From assembly GCF_007752535.1 (NCBI RefSeq), contig NZ_CP036426.1, forward strand, positions 1,798,001 to 1,862,000: a stretch of DNA of 64,000 bases. The letters run 5' to 3'. How positions within the stretch are numbered: the stretch's first letter is position 1; every line of letters starts with the position of its first letter. The position numbers and the translations under genes are program-made. The notes beneath the pieces are model-generated. The model saw nothing but the letters and a program-made list of their open reading frames with translations, was not told the origin of the DNA and ran no database searches. Origin of the DNA: Tautonia plasticadhaerens. Lineage in GTDB: Bacteria > Planctomycetota > Planctomycetia > Isosphaerales > Isosphaeraceae. Positions 1-9,700 of the stretch are shown one piece after another.

Positions 1-313
1 GGGAGCACTGCGCGGCGTTGTTCTGCGAGGCCCAGGCCGAGAGGTTCGGGTCGTAGGCCACCGGCGGCAACCCGGCCGAGGCCCGGTAGGAATTGAGGAT
101 GGCGGCGAATCCGTAGGGGTCGGCGGGAGGGAGTTCGGGCTCCGGCTCGGACTCGGGATCGGGGGACGCCGGAGACGGGACGTGCAGGACGGCGTGGTCG
201 AGGGCGCCGTCCCGGGGCGGTCGGGCCGGCCCGGTAGCGTCCCGGGACAGGGCGAACGAGGGGGCGAGGGTCAGGATCAGGGCGGCCGTGATGGACCTGG
301 TCGGCTTGATCAT
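1..313 (-). CDS. Secreted CAP-domain (SCP/PR-1-like) protein, N-terminal part
   Basis: Partial gene running off the left edge; only the first 104 codons are present. The start is ATG at 313 with GGAGAG upstream. The N-terminus (MIKPTRSITAALILTLAPS) is a Sec signal peptide. A Pro/Glu-rich linker follows (about residues 30-65), and then the segment ILNSYRASAGLPPVAYDPNLS, which matches the opening helix of CAP domains (lines of the form LN.yRa..gl.pl..d..L...A). CAP proteins are extracellular alpha-beta-alpha sandwiches of mostly unknown activity in bacteria and are common in planctomycetes. The catalytic-site-like histidines lie beyond the window edge and cannot be checked. Identification rests on this one motif plus the signal peptide. 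Confidence 0.65.
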   Translation of the reverse strand, partial: MIKPTRSITAALILTLAPSFALSRDATGPARPPRDGALDHAVLHVPSPASPDPESEPEPELPPADPYGFAAILNSYRASAGLPPVAYDPNLSAWASQNNAAQCS

Positions 314-769
314 GGCGTCTGGCTCTCTCCGCGATGGGTTCGTTCTCGACCCCCGAGGCGCGCACGACGATCGGGGCCAGCTCGGGTGGCACTTCCAACC
401 GAGTCGGTGCGGGCGAGGGGTCGTCGGGATCGGGGAGGACGAATCGGATGGGGCGAGGGCGGTCGGTCGGGCCCTTGCCTGCGATCCTTCGGGGTGTGAT
501 CCCTGGTGCTGCGCTCAGCCGATCCAACGCAACGGCCGGACCAAACTGCCGCAACCTGCGAGAAACAGGAGAGGTGGGCGGTTTACGGATCCGGTCGTGC
601 GGGTCCCGACGGATCCCGGGAGCGGGTCCAAGGCTTCGGGGCCGTTCCGTCGGCGCGAGTTACAAGGGGCTCCAGGGAAAAACGTACAAACCAGGGAGTC
701 TCGGGCAGCTTCGCGGCCCGGGTCAAACCGATCAGATGGGATGATCGGGAGGGTGGAATTTGGAGGGGA
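314..769. other. Intergenic region, no gene supported
   Basis: This 456-base gap lies between the start of the CAP gene and the 3' end of the metallopeptidase gene, both on the minus strand. Frames open here on the plus strand are Arg/Gly/Pro-rich and look like GC artefacts. It must carry the promoter of the CAP gene, but I see no convincing -35/-10 pair and no strong hairpin. Confidence 0.4.
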
Positions 770-1669
770 TTACAGGGAGTCGTACGGGGTGGACATGGTG
801 TCTTCGAGGCGGTCGAGGTCACCGGTCTCGAAGCCGAGGCGGAACCATTTGACGCGCTGGTCGGAGGAGCCGTGGGTGAAGGAGTCGGGGACGACGTAGC
901 CCTGGGACTGGCGCTGGAGGGTGTCGTCGCCGATGGCGTTGGCGGCCCGGAGGGCCTCGGCGAGGTCGCCGGGCTCCAAAATGTCCTTGGAACGCTCGGC
1001 GTGGTGGGCCCAGACCCCGGCGAGGAAGTCGGCCTGGAGTTCCAGGCGGACGGACCAGCGGTTGGCCTCGTCCTCGGACCGGGCGGAGCGCTGCCGGGAG
1101 CTGATCTCGTCGGAGATGCCGAGCAGGTTCTGGACGTGGTGGCCGACCTCGTGGGCGACGACGTAGGCCCGGGCGAAGTCCCCCTCGGCGCCGAAGCGGT
1201 CGCTCAATTCCTGGAAGAAGCCGAGGTCGAGGTAGACCTTCTGGTCGAGCGGGCAGTAGAAGGGCCCGACGGCCGAGTCAGCGAAGCCGCAGCCGGAGCG
1301 GGTCCCGCCGGTGAAGAGCTGGAGCGTGGGCTCCCGGTAGGGTTGGCCGATTTCCGACGAGAAGAGGGAGTTCCAGACGTCCTCGGTGTCGGCCAGGACG
1401 ACCGCGACGAACTCCTTCTGCTCCTCCTGGGCGGGGTCGACCGGCGCCCCCGCATTGCCGCCGCCGCCTCCACCACCGCCTCCACCGCCGCCGCCGGGAG
1501 GGGGTGCCTGATCGAGCAGGGCGCGGGGATCGACCCCGAGCAGGATCAGGACGACGACCAGGATGACCGAGCCGGCGCCGCCGCCGATCGCGAGCCCTCG
1601 GGCCGGGGCGCCCCGGCGGTCCTCGATGTTGTCGCTCTGCCGCCGGCCTTGCCATCGCATCGGTCGCAT
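770..1669 (-). CDS. Neutral zinc metallopeptidase (YpfJ family)
   Basis: Membrane-anchored zinc peptidase of the YpfJ/Zn_peptidase_2 family, 299 residues. The start is ATG at 1669, preceded by GGGGAGGGG; the family hallmark MRWQGRRQSDNIEDRR follows at once. One membrane helix lies at about residues 32-55. A linker containing some 13 consecutive glycines comes next, and then the catalytic domain. The HEVGH zinc motif is at about residues 173-177 (HEVGHHVQNLLG), and downstream acidic and Trp-rich segments match the family (LELQADFLAGVWA, with the distal Glu ligand). The substrate is unknown in this family. The poly-Gly run is unusually long and lies in a CCG-repeat tract prone to slippage. The longer frame to 1705 lacks a ribosome-binding site. 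Confidence 0.9.
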   Translation of the reverse strand: MRPMRWQGRRQSDNIEDRRGAPARGLAIGGGAGSVILVVVLILLGVDPRALLDQAPPPGGGGGGGGGGGGGNAGAPVDPAQEEQKEFVAVVLADTEDVWNSLFSSEIGQPYREPTLQLFTGGTRSGCGFADSAVGPFYCPLDQKVYLDLGFFQELSDRFGAEGDFARAYVVAHEVGHHVQNLLGISDEISSRQRSARSEDEANRWSVRLELQADFLAGVWAHHAERSKDILEPGDLAEALRAANAIGDDTLQRQSQGYVVPDSFTHGSSDQRVKWFRLGFETGDLDRLEDTMSTPYDSL

Positions 1670-1828
1670 CCCCTCCCCGGGGCCGACCCGGACCGAGCCG
1701 GGCATCGCTGGCCCGGGGTCCGGGGAGGCAATCGGGACCTTGAACTTAGTGGAGCCGGTGTGCCGGCAGCAAGGGTCGGGCCGGAAATCCGACCGGGATC
1801 GACTCGGCCCGGCCGAGCCCGGGCGGTT

Positions 1829-2413
1829 TCAGAGCCAGCCGAGCGCGTCGAGGGCGGCCAGGTGCTTGCAAAGCTCGGCGGAGAGGTCGGCGATCTGGTA
1901 GGTCCACTCGGCGCAGTCGCACTGGGTGGAGCCGTCGGCGAGCCGGCACGCGTGGTACGGGCCGTCCTCGTGGGGGGGGAGGCGGGTCAATCGCCAGATC
2001 CTCGGGGCCTCCGGCGCGTCGGGCAGGCGTTGGACCCGGTAGGTCTTGCCGTCGACGACGATGAGGATCGCCAGGGGGGTGCCGTCGGGCGTGTGTCCCA
2101 GGGTCAGGACCGTGGCCGGTGGCTCCTCCAGGGCGGCGTCGAGCGCGAGGAGTCCATACCGGGCCCGGAGGCGATCCCAGGAGTTCCGGGCCTCGGCCAG
2201 TGCCCCCCGGAAAGACCAGGTAGTCTCGTGGAAGGGCCCGAGGTGCTCCTCGGCGGCGTCGAGGTCGGCCTCGGCCACGTCGACGATCATCCGGGCACGC
2301 TGGGCCAGTTCGACGGTCTTGAACTCCAGGTCGGGAGGCGGGATGGGCCGAGACCGCGCGCGGCGCCCCGAGGAGGTCCGGGTCGTCGGGGGCTGCCGGA
2401 CGGGCATGGCCAT
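1829..2413 (-). CDS. SWIM zinc-finger protein
   Basis: A 194-residue protein with a C-terminal SWIM-type zinc finger: C165-x-C167-x14-C182-x-H184 (QCDCAEWTYQ ... CKHLAAL), the CxCxnCxH pattern. The region before it (about residues 100-150: a predicted beta-rich stretch with VDGKTYRVQRL) has the layout seen in other small SWIM proteins, in which a beta-sheet presents the finger. Residues 1-30 are Arg/Pro-rich and probably disordered. SWIM domains bind DNA or protein; in bacteria they occur in SNF2 helicases or alone, as here. The start is ATG at 2413, with GGAGCGG upstream; a second ATG follows two codons later. No partner helicase is nearby. Function beyond zinc binding cannot be assigned. 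Confidence 0.8.
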   Translation of the reverse strand: MAMPVRQPPTTRTSSGRRARSRPIPPPDLEFKTVELAQRARMIVDVAEADLDAAEEHLGPFHETTWSFRGALAEARNSWDRLRARYGLLALDAALEEPPATVLTLGHTPDGTPLAILIVVDGKTYRVQRLPDAPEAPRIWRLTRLPPHEDGPYHACRLADGSTQCDCAEWTYQIADLSAELCKHLAALDALGWL

Positions 2414-2544
2414 GACCGTTCCGCTCCGAACCTCTCGTCGACGGCCCTCCCGTCCGACTCAAGCCCCCGGGTCATCGAGGCCCCGCCGATCGGCCGATGG
2501 GGGGGCTCCCGGATCCGGGTCGTCCCGGGCCTGGTCCGGGACGA

Positions 2545-2796
2545 TCAGGCCCCGTCGGTCCCGGGGGCGACGACGAGGTGGAGATACCGCCTCGGGTCGG
2601 ACCCGGCCGGGCCCTGCATCGATCGGACGAGATAGGTGCGGCCCGATCGATCCAGGGTCGCCCGGGGGTGTTGGGGGGGCGAATCGGGCAGGGCCGACGC
2701 CCCCACCAGGCAGACTTCCCGGATCGAGGGCCGTTCGGTGCGTCGGGCCGGTCGGCTCCGGCCGAGGTCGGTTCGCGAGGCGATCGGGGTCGACAT
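2545..2796 (-). CDS. Small protein of unknown function
   Basis: An 83-residue frame starting at ATG 2796 with GGAGGG seven bases upstream, which is why I prefer this start to one 12 codons earlier. The sequence is Arg-rich at the N-terminus and ends with an ordered-looking segment (ATLDRSGRTYLVRS, then RRYLHLVVAP) resembling a beta-hairpin. No signal peptide, membrane segment or known domain is seen. The good ribosome-binding site and the regular beta pattern favour a real gene, but in DNA this GC-rich a frame of this length can arise by chance. Confidence 0.45.
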   Translation of the reverse strand: MSTPIASRTDLGRSRPARRTERPSIREVCLVGASALPDSPPQHPRATLDRSGRTYLVRSMQGPAGSDPRRYLHLVVAPGTDGA

Positions 2797-2876
2797 CGGT
2801 GTCCCTCCGTGCGGCGTCCGCCCCGGTGACACGTCGGGGCGGCCCCGTCAGAACGGGTCTGACCTGTACAATCGGC

Positions 2877-2890
2877 CTCAGTGTACTGAG
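2877..2890. repeat. Short inverted repeat, possible operator
   Basis: CTCAGT-GT-ACTGAG forms 6-base perfect arms around a GT centre. It lies about 80 bases upstream of the small minus-strand gene that starts at 2796, in the 210-base gap before maf. A second TGTAC-containing site (CCTGTACAAT) sits just to its left. It could be a dimeric repressor site, but the arms are short and a single copy is weak evidence. Confidence 0.25.
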
Positions 2891-3006
2891 CACCAGGCCG
2901 GGTGACAAGCGTGCAACGGAGGGTTTGTATCGAATATCCCGGCGTACAGCACTCCGGGGTGCGAGGGGCCGACGCCCGGCCGACCGGCGGGCGCGGCCGG
3001 GGCGGG

Positions 3007-3588
3007 TCAGGGGATGGCGAAGCCGAGATCCCGGAGCAGCGAAGTGAGGGCGATCAGCGGCAGGCCGACGATGGCGGTGTGGTCGGCGCACTCGATCCGG
3101 TCGAAGAGGGCGATCCCCCGGGATTCGAGCTTGTAGGAGCCGGCGCAGTCGAGGGGACGGTCGGCGAGGACGTAGCGCTCGACCTCGGCCCGGGTCAGGG
3201 GTCGGAGATGCAACCGGGCGACGTCGGTGTGGCGGAGCGTCCGGTCGCCGAGGCGGACTGCCATCGCCGTGATCAGCTCATGCGGCCTTCCCGACATCAT
3301 CAGGAGTTGCTCGACCGCCCGATCGGGGGTGCCCGGCTTGCCGAGCACCCGCCCCTCGAAGGAGACGAGCTGGTCGGAGCCGATCACGGCCGCCCCGGCG
3401 GCGGCATCGAGTCGGGCGACGGCGTCGGCCTTCGCTTCGGCGAGGCGCTCAGCCAGCCGGGCCGGGGTCAGGCCGAGCGCCTTGACGGCCTCCTCGTCGA
3501 CGCCGGGGGCCAGGCAGCGAAAGGGCAGGCCGAGGCGTTCGAGCAGGGCGCGGCGGTAGGGGGAGGTGCTCGCCAGGATCAGGTCCAT
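3007..3588 (-). CDS. maf: Maf-family nucleotide pyrophosphatase (YceF type)
   Basis: A 193-residue house-cleaning nucleotide pyrophosphatase that hydrolyses modified NTPs to NMP and PPi. It opens with ILASTSPYRRALLERLGLPF, the Maf signature. A conserved Asp sits in GSDQLVSFEGRVLGKP, and the C-terminal block is CAGSYKLESRGIALFDRIE ... IVGLPLIAL. The spelling STSPYRR and the CAGS-K-E block follow the YceF subfamily (m7GTP pyrophosphatase) rather than the dTTP/UTP YhdE type. Length matches the family. The start is ATG at 3588 with GGAGG seven bases upstream, only 16 bases after the end of the enolase-superfamily gene, so the two are probably cotranscribed. Confidence 0.93.
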   Translation of the reverse strand: MDLILASTSPYRRALLERLGLPFRCLAPGVDEEAVKALGLTPARLAERLAEAKADAVARLDAAAGAAVIGSDQLVSFEGRVLGKPGTPDRAVEQLLMMSGRPHELITAMAVRLGDRTLRHTDVARLHLRPLTRAEVERYVLADRPLDCAGSYKLESRGIALFDRIECADHTAIVGLPLIALTSLLRDLGFAIP

Positions 3589-3604
3589 CGGCGTCCTCCG
3601 GGGG

Positions 3605-4840
3605 TCAATCGGCCGAGACGGTCCAGGCCTCGTCGGCGTACTTCGACGCGAAGACGTCGTCGCGGAGGACGAGCCCGTTGCCGGGGGCGTCGGGCACCCG
3701 GAGCAGGCCGTCTCGGAAGGTGAAGGCGGAGGTGTCGAACAGGTCGGAGGTGCTGGTGTCCCACTCGGCCATCAGGAAGTTCGGGATGCCACGGGCGAGG
3801 GTCGCCTGCATGAACACGCCGAGGTTCGAACCCCAGTTGTGGGGCGCCAGGCGGGCCGGGGTGCCGGACGCCTCGATCCGCCGGGAGAGCTCCCACTGGA
3901 GCGAGAGGCCGAGGGCCCGGATGTCGGGCTGGAGTACGTCGAGCGCCCCGGCGTCGAGGTAGGGGTCGAAGTGGTCGACCTCGCCGGCCGACTCGCCGTC
4001 GGCGACCAGGGTCCCCAGGCCCCGGCGGGCGATCTCGGCCTTGAAGCGGAGGTCGGCCTCGACATCCTCCGGGAACATCTCCTCGGCGAAGAAAAGCTCC
4101 GTCTCGATGGCGTCGAGGAAGCGGAGGGTCTCGTCAAGGTCATAGCCGTTATTGGAGTCGGCCATCAATCGGACGTCGGGGCCGACGAGGCCGCGGATGG
4201 CCTTGATGACCTCGACGTCCCGATCGAAGCCGGCGGATGGCTCCATCCATTTGTAGCCGCGGCCGACCTTGACCTTGAAGGCGCGATGGCCCCGCTCCAT
4301 GCCCTGCTCGACTTCCTCCAGGATCCGGGCGATGCCGCGGCCCTCGTGCTCGGGGATCAGGTCGGCGAAGTAGATGCTGCCGTCGTAGACGGGCATCCAT
4401 TCCGGTCCCCGGCCGCCGATCAGCTCCCAGGCCGGTTTGCCGAGGGCCTTGCCGACGAGGTCGAAGAGGGCGTGATCGGCCCGCCCGATGGGTCCGACGG
4501 CGCCCCGCCCCGAATCCCAGAGCTGGTCGAGGGTCATCCCCACGAGCGACCGGGCCGCCTCCTCGGAGAGGTTGCCGACGCCGATACCCTCGACTCCCTG
4601 GTCGGTGGCGAGCCGGAGGCAATGCTCGGAAGTGGTGTCGCCGTGGACGTCCAGGTGCGAGTTCTTGCCCACGAGCTTCGGCCGGGGGCAGACGTGTCGG
4701 AAGCTGGTGACGGAGGTGATGCGGAACCGGCGGAGTTCGTCCGAGGCACCGTCCCTGCTGGTTCCGGCGCCGGATTGAACTCCGATCGCCGAGGACGCCA
4801 GGCCCAAGCCAAGCGATCGGAGGAAGGTGCGGCGCTGCAT
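3605..4840 (-). CDS. TAT-exported enolase-superfamily (mandelate racemase-like) enzyme
   Basis: A 411-residue protein. The start is ATG at 4840, preceded by GAGGAG. The first residues, MQRRTFLRSLGLGLASSA, form a twin-arginine signal peptide, so the enzyme acts outside the cytoplasm. The barrel domain has the mandelate-racemase-type layout: a KxK pair at K189/K191 (AFKVKVG), metal ligands at D228 (MADSNNGY) and E253/E254 (FFAEEMF) and then in the DGES segment, and a late His in APHNWGS at about residue 330, the position of the general base partner. The reaction is probably racemisation, epimerisation or dehydration of a sugar acid or carboxylate; the substrate cannot be read from sequence. TAT export of an enolase-superfamily enzyme is a recurrent planctomycete trait. 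Confidence 0.85.
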   Translation of the reverse strand: MQRRTFLRSLGLGLASSAIGVQSGAGTSRDGASDELRRFRITSVTSFRHVCPRPKLVGKNSHLDVHGDTTSEHCLRLATDQGVEGIGVGNLSEEAARSLVGMTLDQLWDSGRGAVGPIGRADHALFDLVGKALGKPAWELIGGRGPEWMPVYDGSIYFADLIPEHEGRGIARILEEVEQGMERGHRAFKVKVGRGYKWMEPSAGFDRDVEVIKAIRGLVGPDVRLMADSNNGYDLDETLRFLDAIETELFFAEEMFPEDVEADLRFKAEIARRGLGTLVADGESAGEVDHFDPYLDAGALDVLQPDIRALGLSLQWELSRRIEASGTPARLAPHNWGSNLGVFMQATLARGIPNFLMAEWDTSTSDLFDTSAFTFRDGLLRVPDAPGNGLVLRDDVFASKYADEAWTVSAD

Positions 4841-4994
4841 CGGTCGATCTCCTCGGGCGTCGATCTTGCCTCGCGTCGCCTTGGCGGGGTGCCGGGCGAC
4901 GCGGCCTCGACGATCACTCTGGCGGGCCGAAGGGGTGGGGTCAAGCGGCCGCTCCCCGCCCCTCGGCTCCCCGAGGGTGATCCGAGCCCGCCCG

Positions 4995-6053
4995 TCACGC
5001 CCCGCTTCCTCTAGGCCCTCCCCGAGGGGGAGCGAGATGCGTGACCTTGCAGCTCGGGCCGTCGATGATGGCTTCAAGGCCGGAGCGGAGGTCGTCGATC
5101 AGTTGGCGGAACAGGGGGCCCTGTAGGGGGCCCTCGATCAGCACTCCGATGGAGCAAGAATGCTCGGATCGGGTCCGGATGGTGATGCCGTCGATCTCGA
5201 AGCAGCGGGAGAGGAGGTCTTCGTCCACGTCGTCCGGCGAGGGTTCGCCGACGCGACGGACAATTATGTGCGGGGTCGACCGCGGCAGGAGGTACGAGTC
5301 CCGTTCGGCCCGGCGGAACCGCCTGGAGGACTCGAGGTCCCAGTGCTCGGGGGCGATCCGAACCTCGACCCAATCGCTGCGCTCGGTCAGGCGCTCCCAG
5401 CGGCCGTCGTCGAGGTGGAGGCGGAAGTCATCGAGCGAGCGGCGAACGAGAGGTTGATCGTCCCGGATCTCGAAGAGATTGCCCCCGGAGACGTCGATGG
5501 CGTTCCGGCCCGGGTCGAGGGTGGCCGAATGCTTAAAGATCCAGCCCGGGGGAGTGCCGGAGGTGGGGACTGGGGTGATCCGGTAGGTCTCGGTGTCGAG
5601 GGAGAAGACGGGGGTGGTGCCGGGCCTCCGCTCGTCGAGGTAGCCGAGGCAGCCGACGATGAAAATCCGGCCGTCGACGAGGGTGGCCGAGTGGAAGTCG
5701 GTCGGCGGGAAGACGTCTCGGGGATAGCCGAAGATGGCGGGAACCTCTCCGGGAGCCTCGACGATGACGTGGTTGTAGATGCAAAAGTCGGGGTCGTAGA
5801 AATCCTCGTGCTCGCCGCCGACGCGGATGATCCGGCCGTCGGGCAGCTCGGTGCGGGTGAATCCCATGTCGCCGATGGACCACTCCGGCTCGCCGTCGGG
5901 CTCGGGGCCGGCGTCGAACTCCTTGCGGAGCCGGTATGGCCAGATCCCCTCTCGGAGGATCCAGTCCCAGAGTTCCAGGCGGAACCGCTCCGGGTTCGAT
6001 CGGCCGAACCGGCGGTGCCGCTGGGCGAGGAAGACGTCTCGGGTCGGCTTCAT
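4995..6053 (-). CDS. Kelch-like beta-propeller protein of unknown function
   Basis: A 352-residue soluble protein. I start it at ATG 6053 (MKPTRDVFLAQRHRRFG); the frame extends 34 codons upstream but that part is Pro/Arg-rich and overlaps the preceding Uma2 gene. The central region has kelch-like blades: DGRIIRVGGEHEDF, then HSATLVDGRIFIVGCLGYLD with a downstream paired aromatic segment, then HSATLDPGRNAIDVSGGNLF. The C-terminal third (about residues 230-330) carries a separate alpha/beta segment with HSCSIGVLIEGPLQG. No signal peptide or membrane helix is seen. It sits 22 bases after the Uma2 gene and 154 bases before the enolase-superfamily gene. Enzymatic function is unknown. Confidence 0.65.
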   Translation of the reverse strand: MKPTRDVFLAQRHRRFGRSNPERFRLELWDWILREGIWPYRLRKEFDAGPEPDGEPEWSIGDMGFTRTELPDGRIIRVGGEHEDFYDPDFCIYNHVIVEAPGEVPAIFGYPRDVFPPTDFHSATLVDGRIFIVGCLGYLDERRPGTTPVFSLDTETYRITPVPTSGTPPGWIFKHSATLDPGRNAIDVSGGNLFEIRDDQPLVRRSLDDFRLHLDDGRWERLTERSDWVEVRIAPEHWDLESSRRFRRAERDSYLLPRSTPHIIVRRVGEPSPDDVDEDLLSRCFEIDGITIRTRSEHSCSIGVLIEGPLQGPLFRQLIDDLRSGLEAIIDGPSCKVTHLAPPRGGPRGSGA

Positions 6054-6075
6054 GGTCGAGAGCCCGGGTGGTCGG

Positions 6076-6648
6076 TCAGCGTCGGGGGGGGAACAGCTGA
6101 TCGACCATCGGACGCCAGCCGGGGACGGCGGGTTCGGCGTCGGCGGTCTTGCCACTGGCGAAGGTGATGGGCTCGTCGGGGCGGTCGAGGCGGTAGGAGC
6201 GGATCACCTCGGCGATCGGGTCGACGTCCCAGACGACGAGGGTGCCGGCCTCGAAGTAGTCTGCCCGCTTGGCGGCGTAGGCCCGGTCAGCGGCCGGGCC
6301 GTTGTCTCCCTCGCTGCGGACCTCGACGGCGAACGTGGGGGGGCCTTCGACGAACCTCATCGGGTTCGTTGGCAACGGCCCGGTGTAGAACGCGACGTCA
6401 GGAGAGAAGGATTCCCGACCCGAGGACAACTCGGCAACGGCGAAGCCGATGTTGTCGGTGTAGACGACGCCGGCTCCGGCATCGTCGACGTGGTCGGCGA
6501 GGCGGCGGTAGATCCGGCCCGCGACCACGTTGGGAAGGTGACCGGTCGGCATGAAGTGGATGATCCTCCCGTCGATCAACTCCGCGTTGCCGTCGACGCG
6601 GTGGAGGTCGTCGATGGTTTGTCGGACCTTCTCAGTCGCCTTTCCCAC
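6076..6648 (-). CDS. Uma2-family (DUF820) restriction-endonuclease-fold protein
   Basis: A 190-residue Uma2/DUF820 protein with the PD-(D/E)xK nuclease fold. The active-site elements are visible: SFSPDVAFYTG (the Asp), FAVEVRSEGD (the E-x-K-like strand, here E-V-R), then KRADYFEAGTLVVWDVDP, the most conserved family block. The GTG start at 6648 is preceded by GGAGGCGACGC. These proteins occur in tens of copies in planctomycete and cyanobacterial genomes; their biological role is unresolved. It lies 54 bases after carB and 22 before the kelch-like gene. Confidence 0.9.
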   Translation of the reverse strand: MGKATEKVRQTIDDLHRVDGNAELIDGRIIHFMPTGHLPNVVAGRIYRRLADHVDDAGAGVVYTDNIGFAVAELSSGRESFSPDVAFYTGPLPTNPMRFVEGPPTFAVEVRSEGDNGPAADRAYAAKRADYFEAGTLVVWDVDPIAEVIRSYRLDRPDEPITFASGKTADAEPAVPGWRPMVDQLFPPRR

Positions 6649-6702
6649 GCGTCGCCTCCGTCGCGGAGATTGAGGGGCCGGGCCGCATGGACCGTCCTGA
6701 CC

Positions 6703-9700
6703 TTACCGACTTGATTTTAGCAGGTCCTGCAACGCGTAGACCTCCAGCTCGCCTTCCCGGAGGCGTTCCATGGCGGCGACGGCGGCCCGGGCGCCGGCGA
6801 GGGTGGTGATGCAGGGGACGCCGTGGCTGACGGCGGAGGCCCGGATGCGGCCCTCGTCGGTGCGGGCGCCCTTGCCGCTGGGGGTGTTGACGATCAGGGC
6901 GATGGCGTTGTTGGCGAGGTGGTCCAGGACGTTGGGGCGGCCCTCCTGGATCTTCCGGACGGTGGACACGGCGATCCCGTTCTCGGCGAGGTGGCCGCCG
7001 GTACCGGGGGTGGCCATCAGGTCGAAGCCCAGGTCGATCAGCTTGCGGGCGATCGGCACGACGGCGTCGCGGTCCCTGGGGGCGACGCTGACGAAGACGG
7101 TGCCCGACCCGGGGAGCTTCGTGGAGGCGGCGAGCTGGCTCTTGGCGAAGGCGGAGGGGAAATCCGTGTCGATCCCCATGACCTCGCCGGTCGAGCGCAT
7201 CTCGGGGCCGAGCACGATGTCGACGCCGGGGAACTTGATGAAGGGGAAGACGGATTCCTTGACCGAGACGTAGGAGGGCTCGACCTCGGCGGTGATCCCC
7301 TGGTCGGCCAGGGACCGGCCGACCATCACCCGGGCGGCGGCCTTGGCGAGGTTCAGGCCGGTGGCCTTGGAGACGAAGGGGACGGTGCGGCTGGCCCGGG
7401 GGTTGACCTCCAGCACGTAGACCTCGCCGCCCTTGACGGCGAACTGGATGTTCATGAGCCCCCGGACTTCGAGGGCCTCGGCCAGGGCGTAGGTCTGGCG
7501 CTTCAGCTCGGCGATGACGGGGCCGGGGAGGCTGAAGGGGGGGATGGCGCAGGCCGAGTCCCCGGAGTGGATCCCCGCCTCCTCGATGTGTTCCATCACG
7601 CCGCCGATGATGGTCCGCTCGCCGTCGCAGACGGCGTCCACGTCGACCTCGGTCGCGTCCTCGAGGAACTTGTCGATGAGGACGGGGTGGTCGGGGCTGG
7701 CCTCGACGGCGAAGGTCATGTAGCGGTCGAGGCTGGGCTCGTCGTAGACGATCTCCATCGCCCGGCCGCCGAGGACGAAGCTGGGGCGGACGACGACGGG
7801 GTAGCCGATCTTCCCGGCGATCCGCCGCGCCTGGGCCTCGCTGGTGGCGGTGTCGTTGGGGGGCTGCCGCAGGCCGAGGGCCTCGATGACGGCGCGGAAG
7901 CGGTCGCGGTCCTCGGCCTGGTCGATGCGGTCGGGGGTGGTGCCGATGATCGGCACCCCGGCGGCCTCGAGCGCCTTGGCGAGGTTCAGGGGGGTCTGCC
8001 CGCCGAACTGGACGATCACGCCGGTCGGCTCCACGCGCTCGACGACGTTGAGCACGTCCTCGACCGTCAGCGGCTCGAAGAAGAGGCGGTCGGAGGTGTC
8101 GTAGTCGGTGGAGACGGTCTCGGGGTTGGAGTTGACCATGACGACCTCGAAGCCGTCTTCGCGGAGGGCGTAGGCGGCCTGGCAGCAGCAATAGTCGAAC
8201 TCGATCCCCTGGCCGATCCGGTTCGGGCCGCCGCCGAGGATCATGACCCGGGGCCTGTCGCCGACCCGGGACTCGTCCTCGTCCTCGTAGGTGGAGTAGT
8301 AATAGGGCGTATACGCCTCGAATTCGGCGGCGCAGGTGTCGACCAGCTTGAAGACGGCCTCGATGCCCCGGCGCTTGCGGTCGCGTCGGACCTCGCCCTC
8401 GGGGGCGTTCCAGAGGTGGCCGAGCTGGCGGTCGGAGAAGCCGGCGCGCTTGGCCTCCCGAATCAGGTCATCGGGGGCGGATTCGAGCGACCCGGCGGCC
8501 CGGAGACGGCCCTCGATCTCGACCAGCTCGGCGATGTTGTCGAGGAACCAGGGGTCGATGTGGGTCAGGTCGTGGATCCGGTCGACGGAGAAGCCCGAGA
8601 GCAGGGCGTCCCGGATCGACCAGATGCGCTCGGAGTTCGGGGTGGCGAGCTTGGCGGTGATCTCCTCCTCCGAGGGGCGGGAGGGGGAGTACCAGCGATC
8701 CTTGGGGTCGCAGCCGAGGCCGAAACGGCCGACCTCCAGGCCTCGGAGGGCCTTCTGGAGCGATTCCTTGAAGGTCCGGCCGATGGCCATGACCTCGCCG
8801 ACGGACTTCATCTGGGTGGTGAGGACGGGGTCGGCGTCGGGGAACTTCTCGAAGGCCCAGCGGGGGATCTTGGTGACGACGTAGTCGATCGTCGGCTCGA
8901 AGCAGGCGGGGGTCTCCCGGGTGATGTCGTTGCGGATCTCGTCCAGGCGATAGCCGACGGCGAGCTTGGCGGCGATCTTGGCGATCGGGAACCCGGTGGC
9001 CTTGGAGGCGAGGGCGCTGGACCGGCTCACGCGCGGGTTCATCTCGATGACGACCATCCGGCCGTCCTCGGGATTGATGGCGAACTGGACGTTGGAGCCG
9101 CCGGTCTCGACGCCGATCTTGCGGAGGATGGCGAGCGAGGCGTCGCGCATCCGCTGGTATTCCTTGTCGGTCAGCGTCTGGGCGGGGGCGACGGTGATGG
9201 AGTCTCCGGTGTGGACGCCCATCGGGTCGAAGTTCTCGATGGAGCAGACGATGACGGCGTTGTCGGCGCAGTCCCGCATCACCTCCATCTCGTACTCCTT
9301 CCAGCCGAGGATGCTCTCCTCGATCAGGACGGAATGGACGGGGCTCAGTTCGAGCGCATAGGTGACCATGCGATCGAATTCGTCTTTGTTGAAGGCGAAG
9401 CCGCCCCCGGAGCCCCCCATGGTGAAGCTGGGGCGGAGGACGCAGGGGAGGCCGACCTCGTCCCGGATGGCCCGGGCCTCGTCGAGGGAGTGGGCGAGGC
9501 CGGACCGGGCGGACTGGAGGCCGATCTCGTCCATGCAGCGCTTGAAGAGGGCGCGGTCCTCGGCGAGGCGGATCGCCTCGGCCTCGGCGCCGATGAGGCG
9601 GCAGCCGAGGCGTTCGAGGGCGCCGGACTCGGCCAGGGCGAGGCCGACGTTCAGGCCGGTCTGGCCGCCGAGGGTGGGCAGCAGGGCGTCGGGGCGCTCC

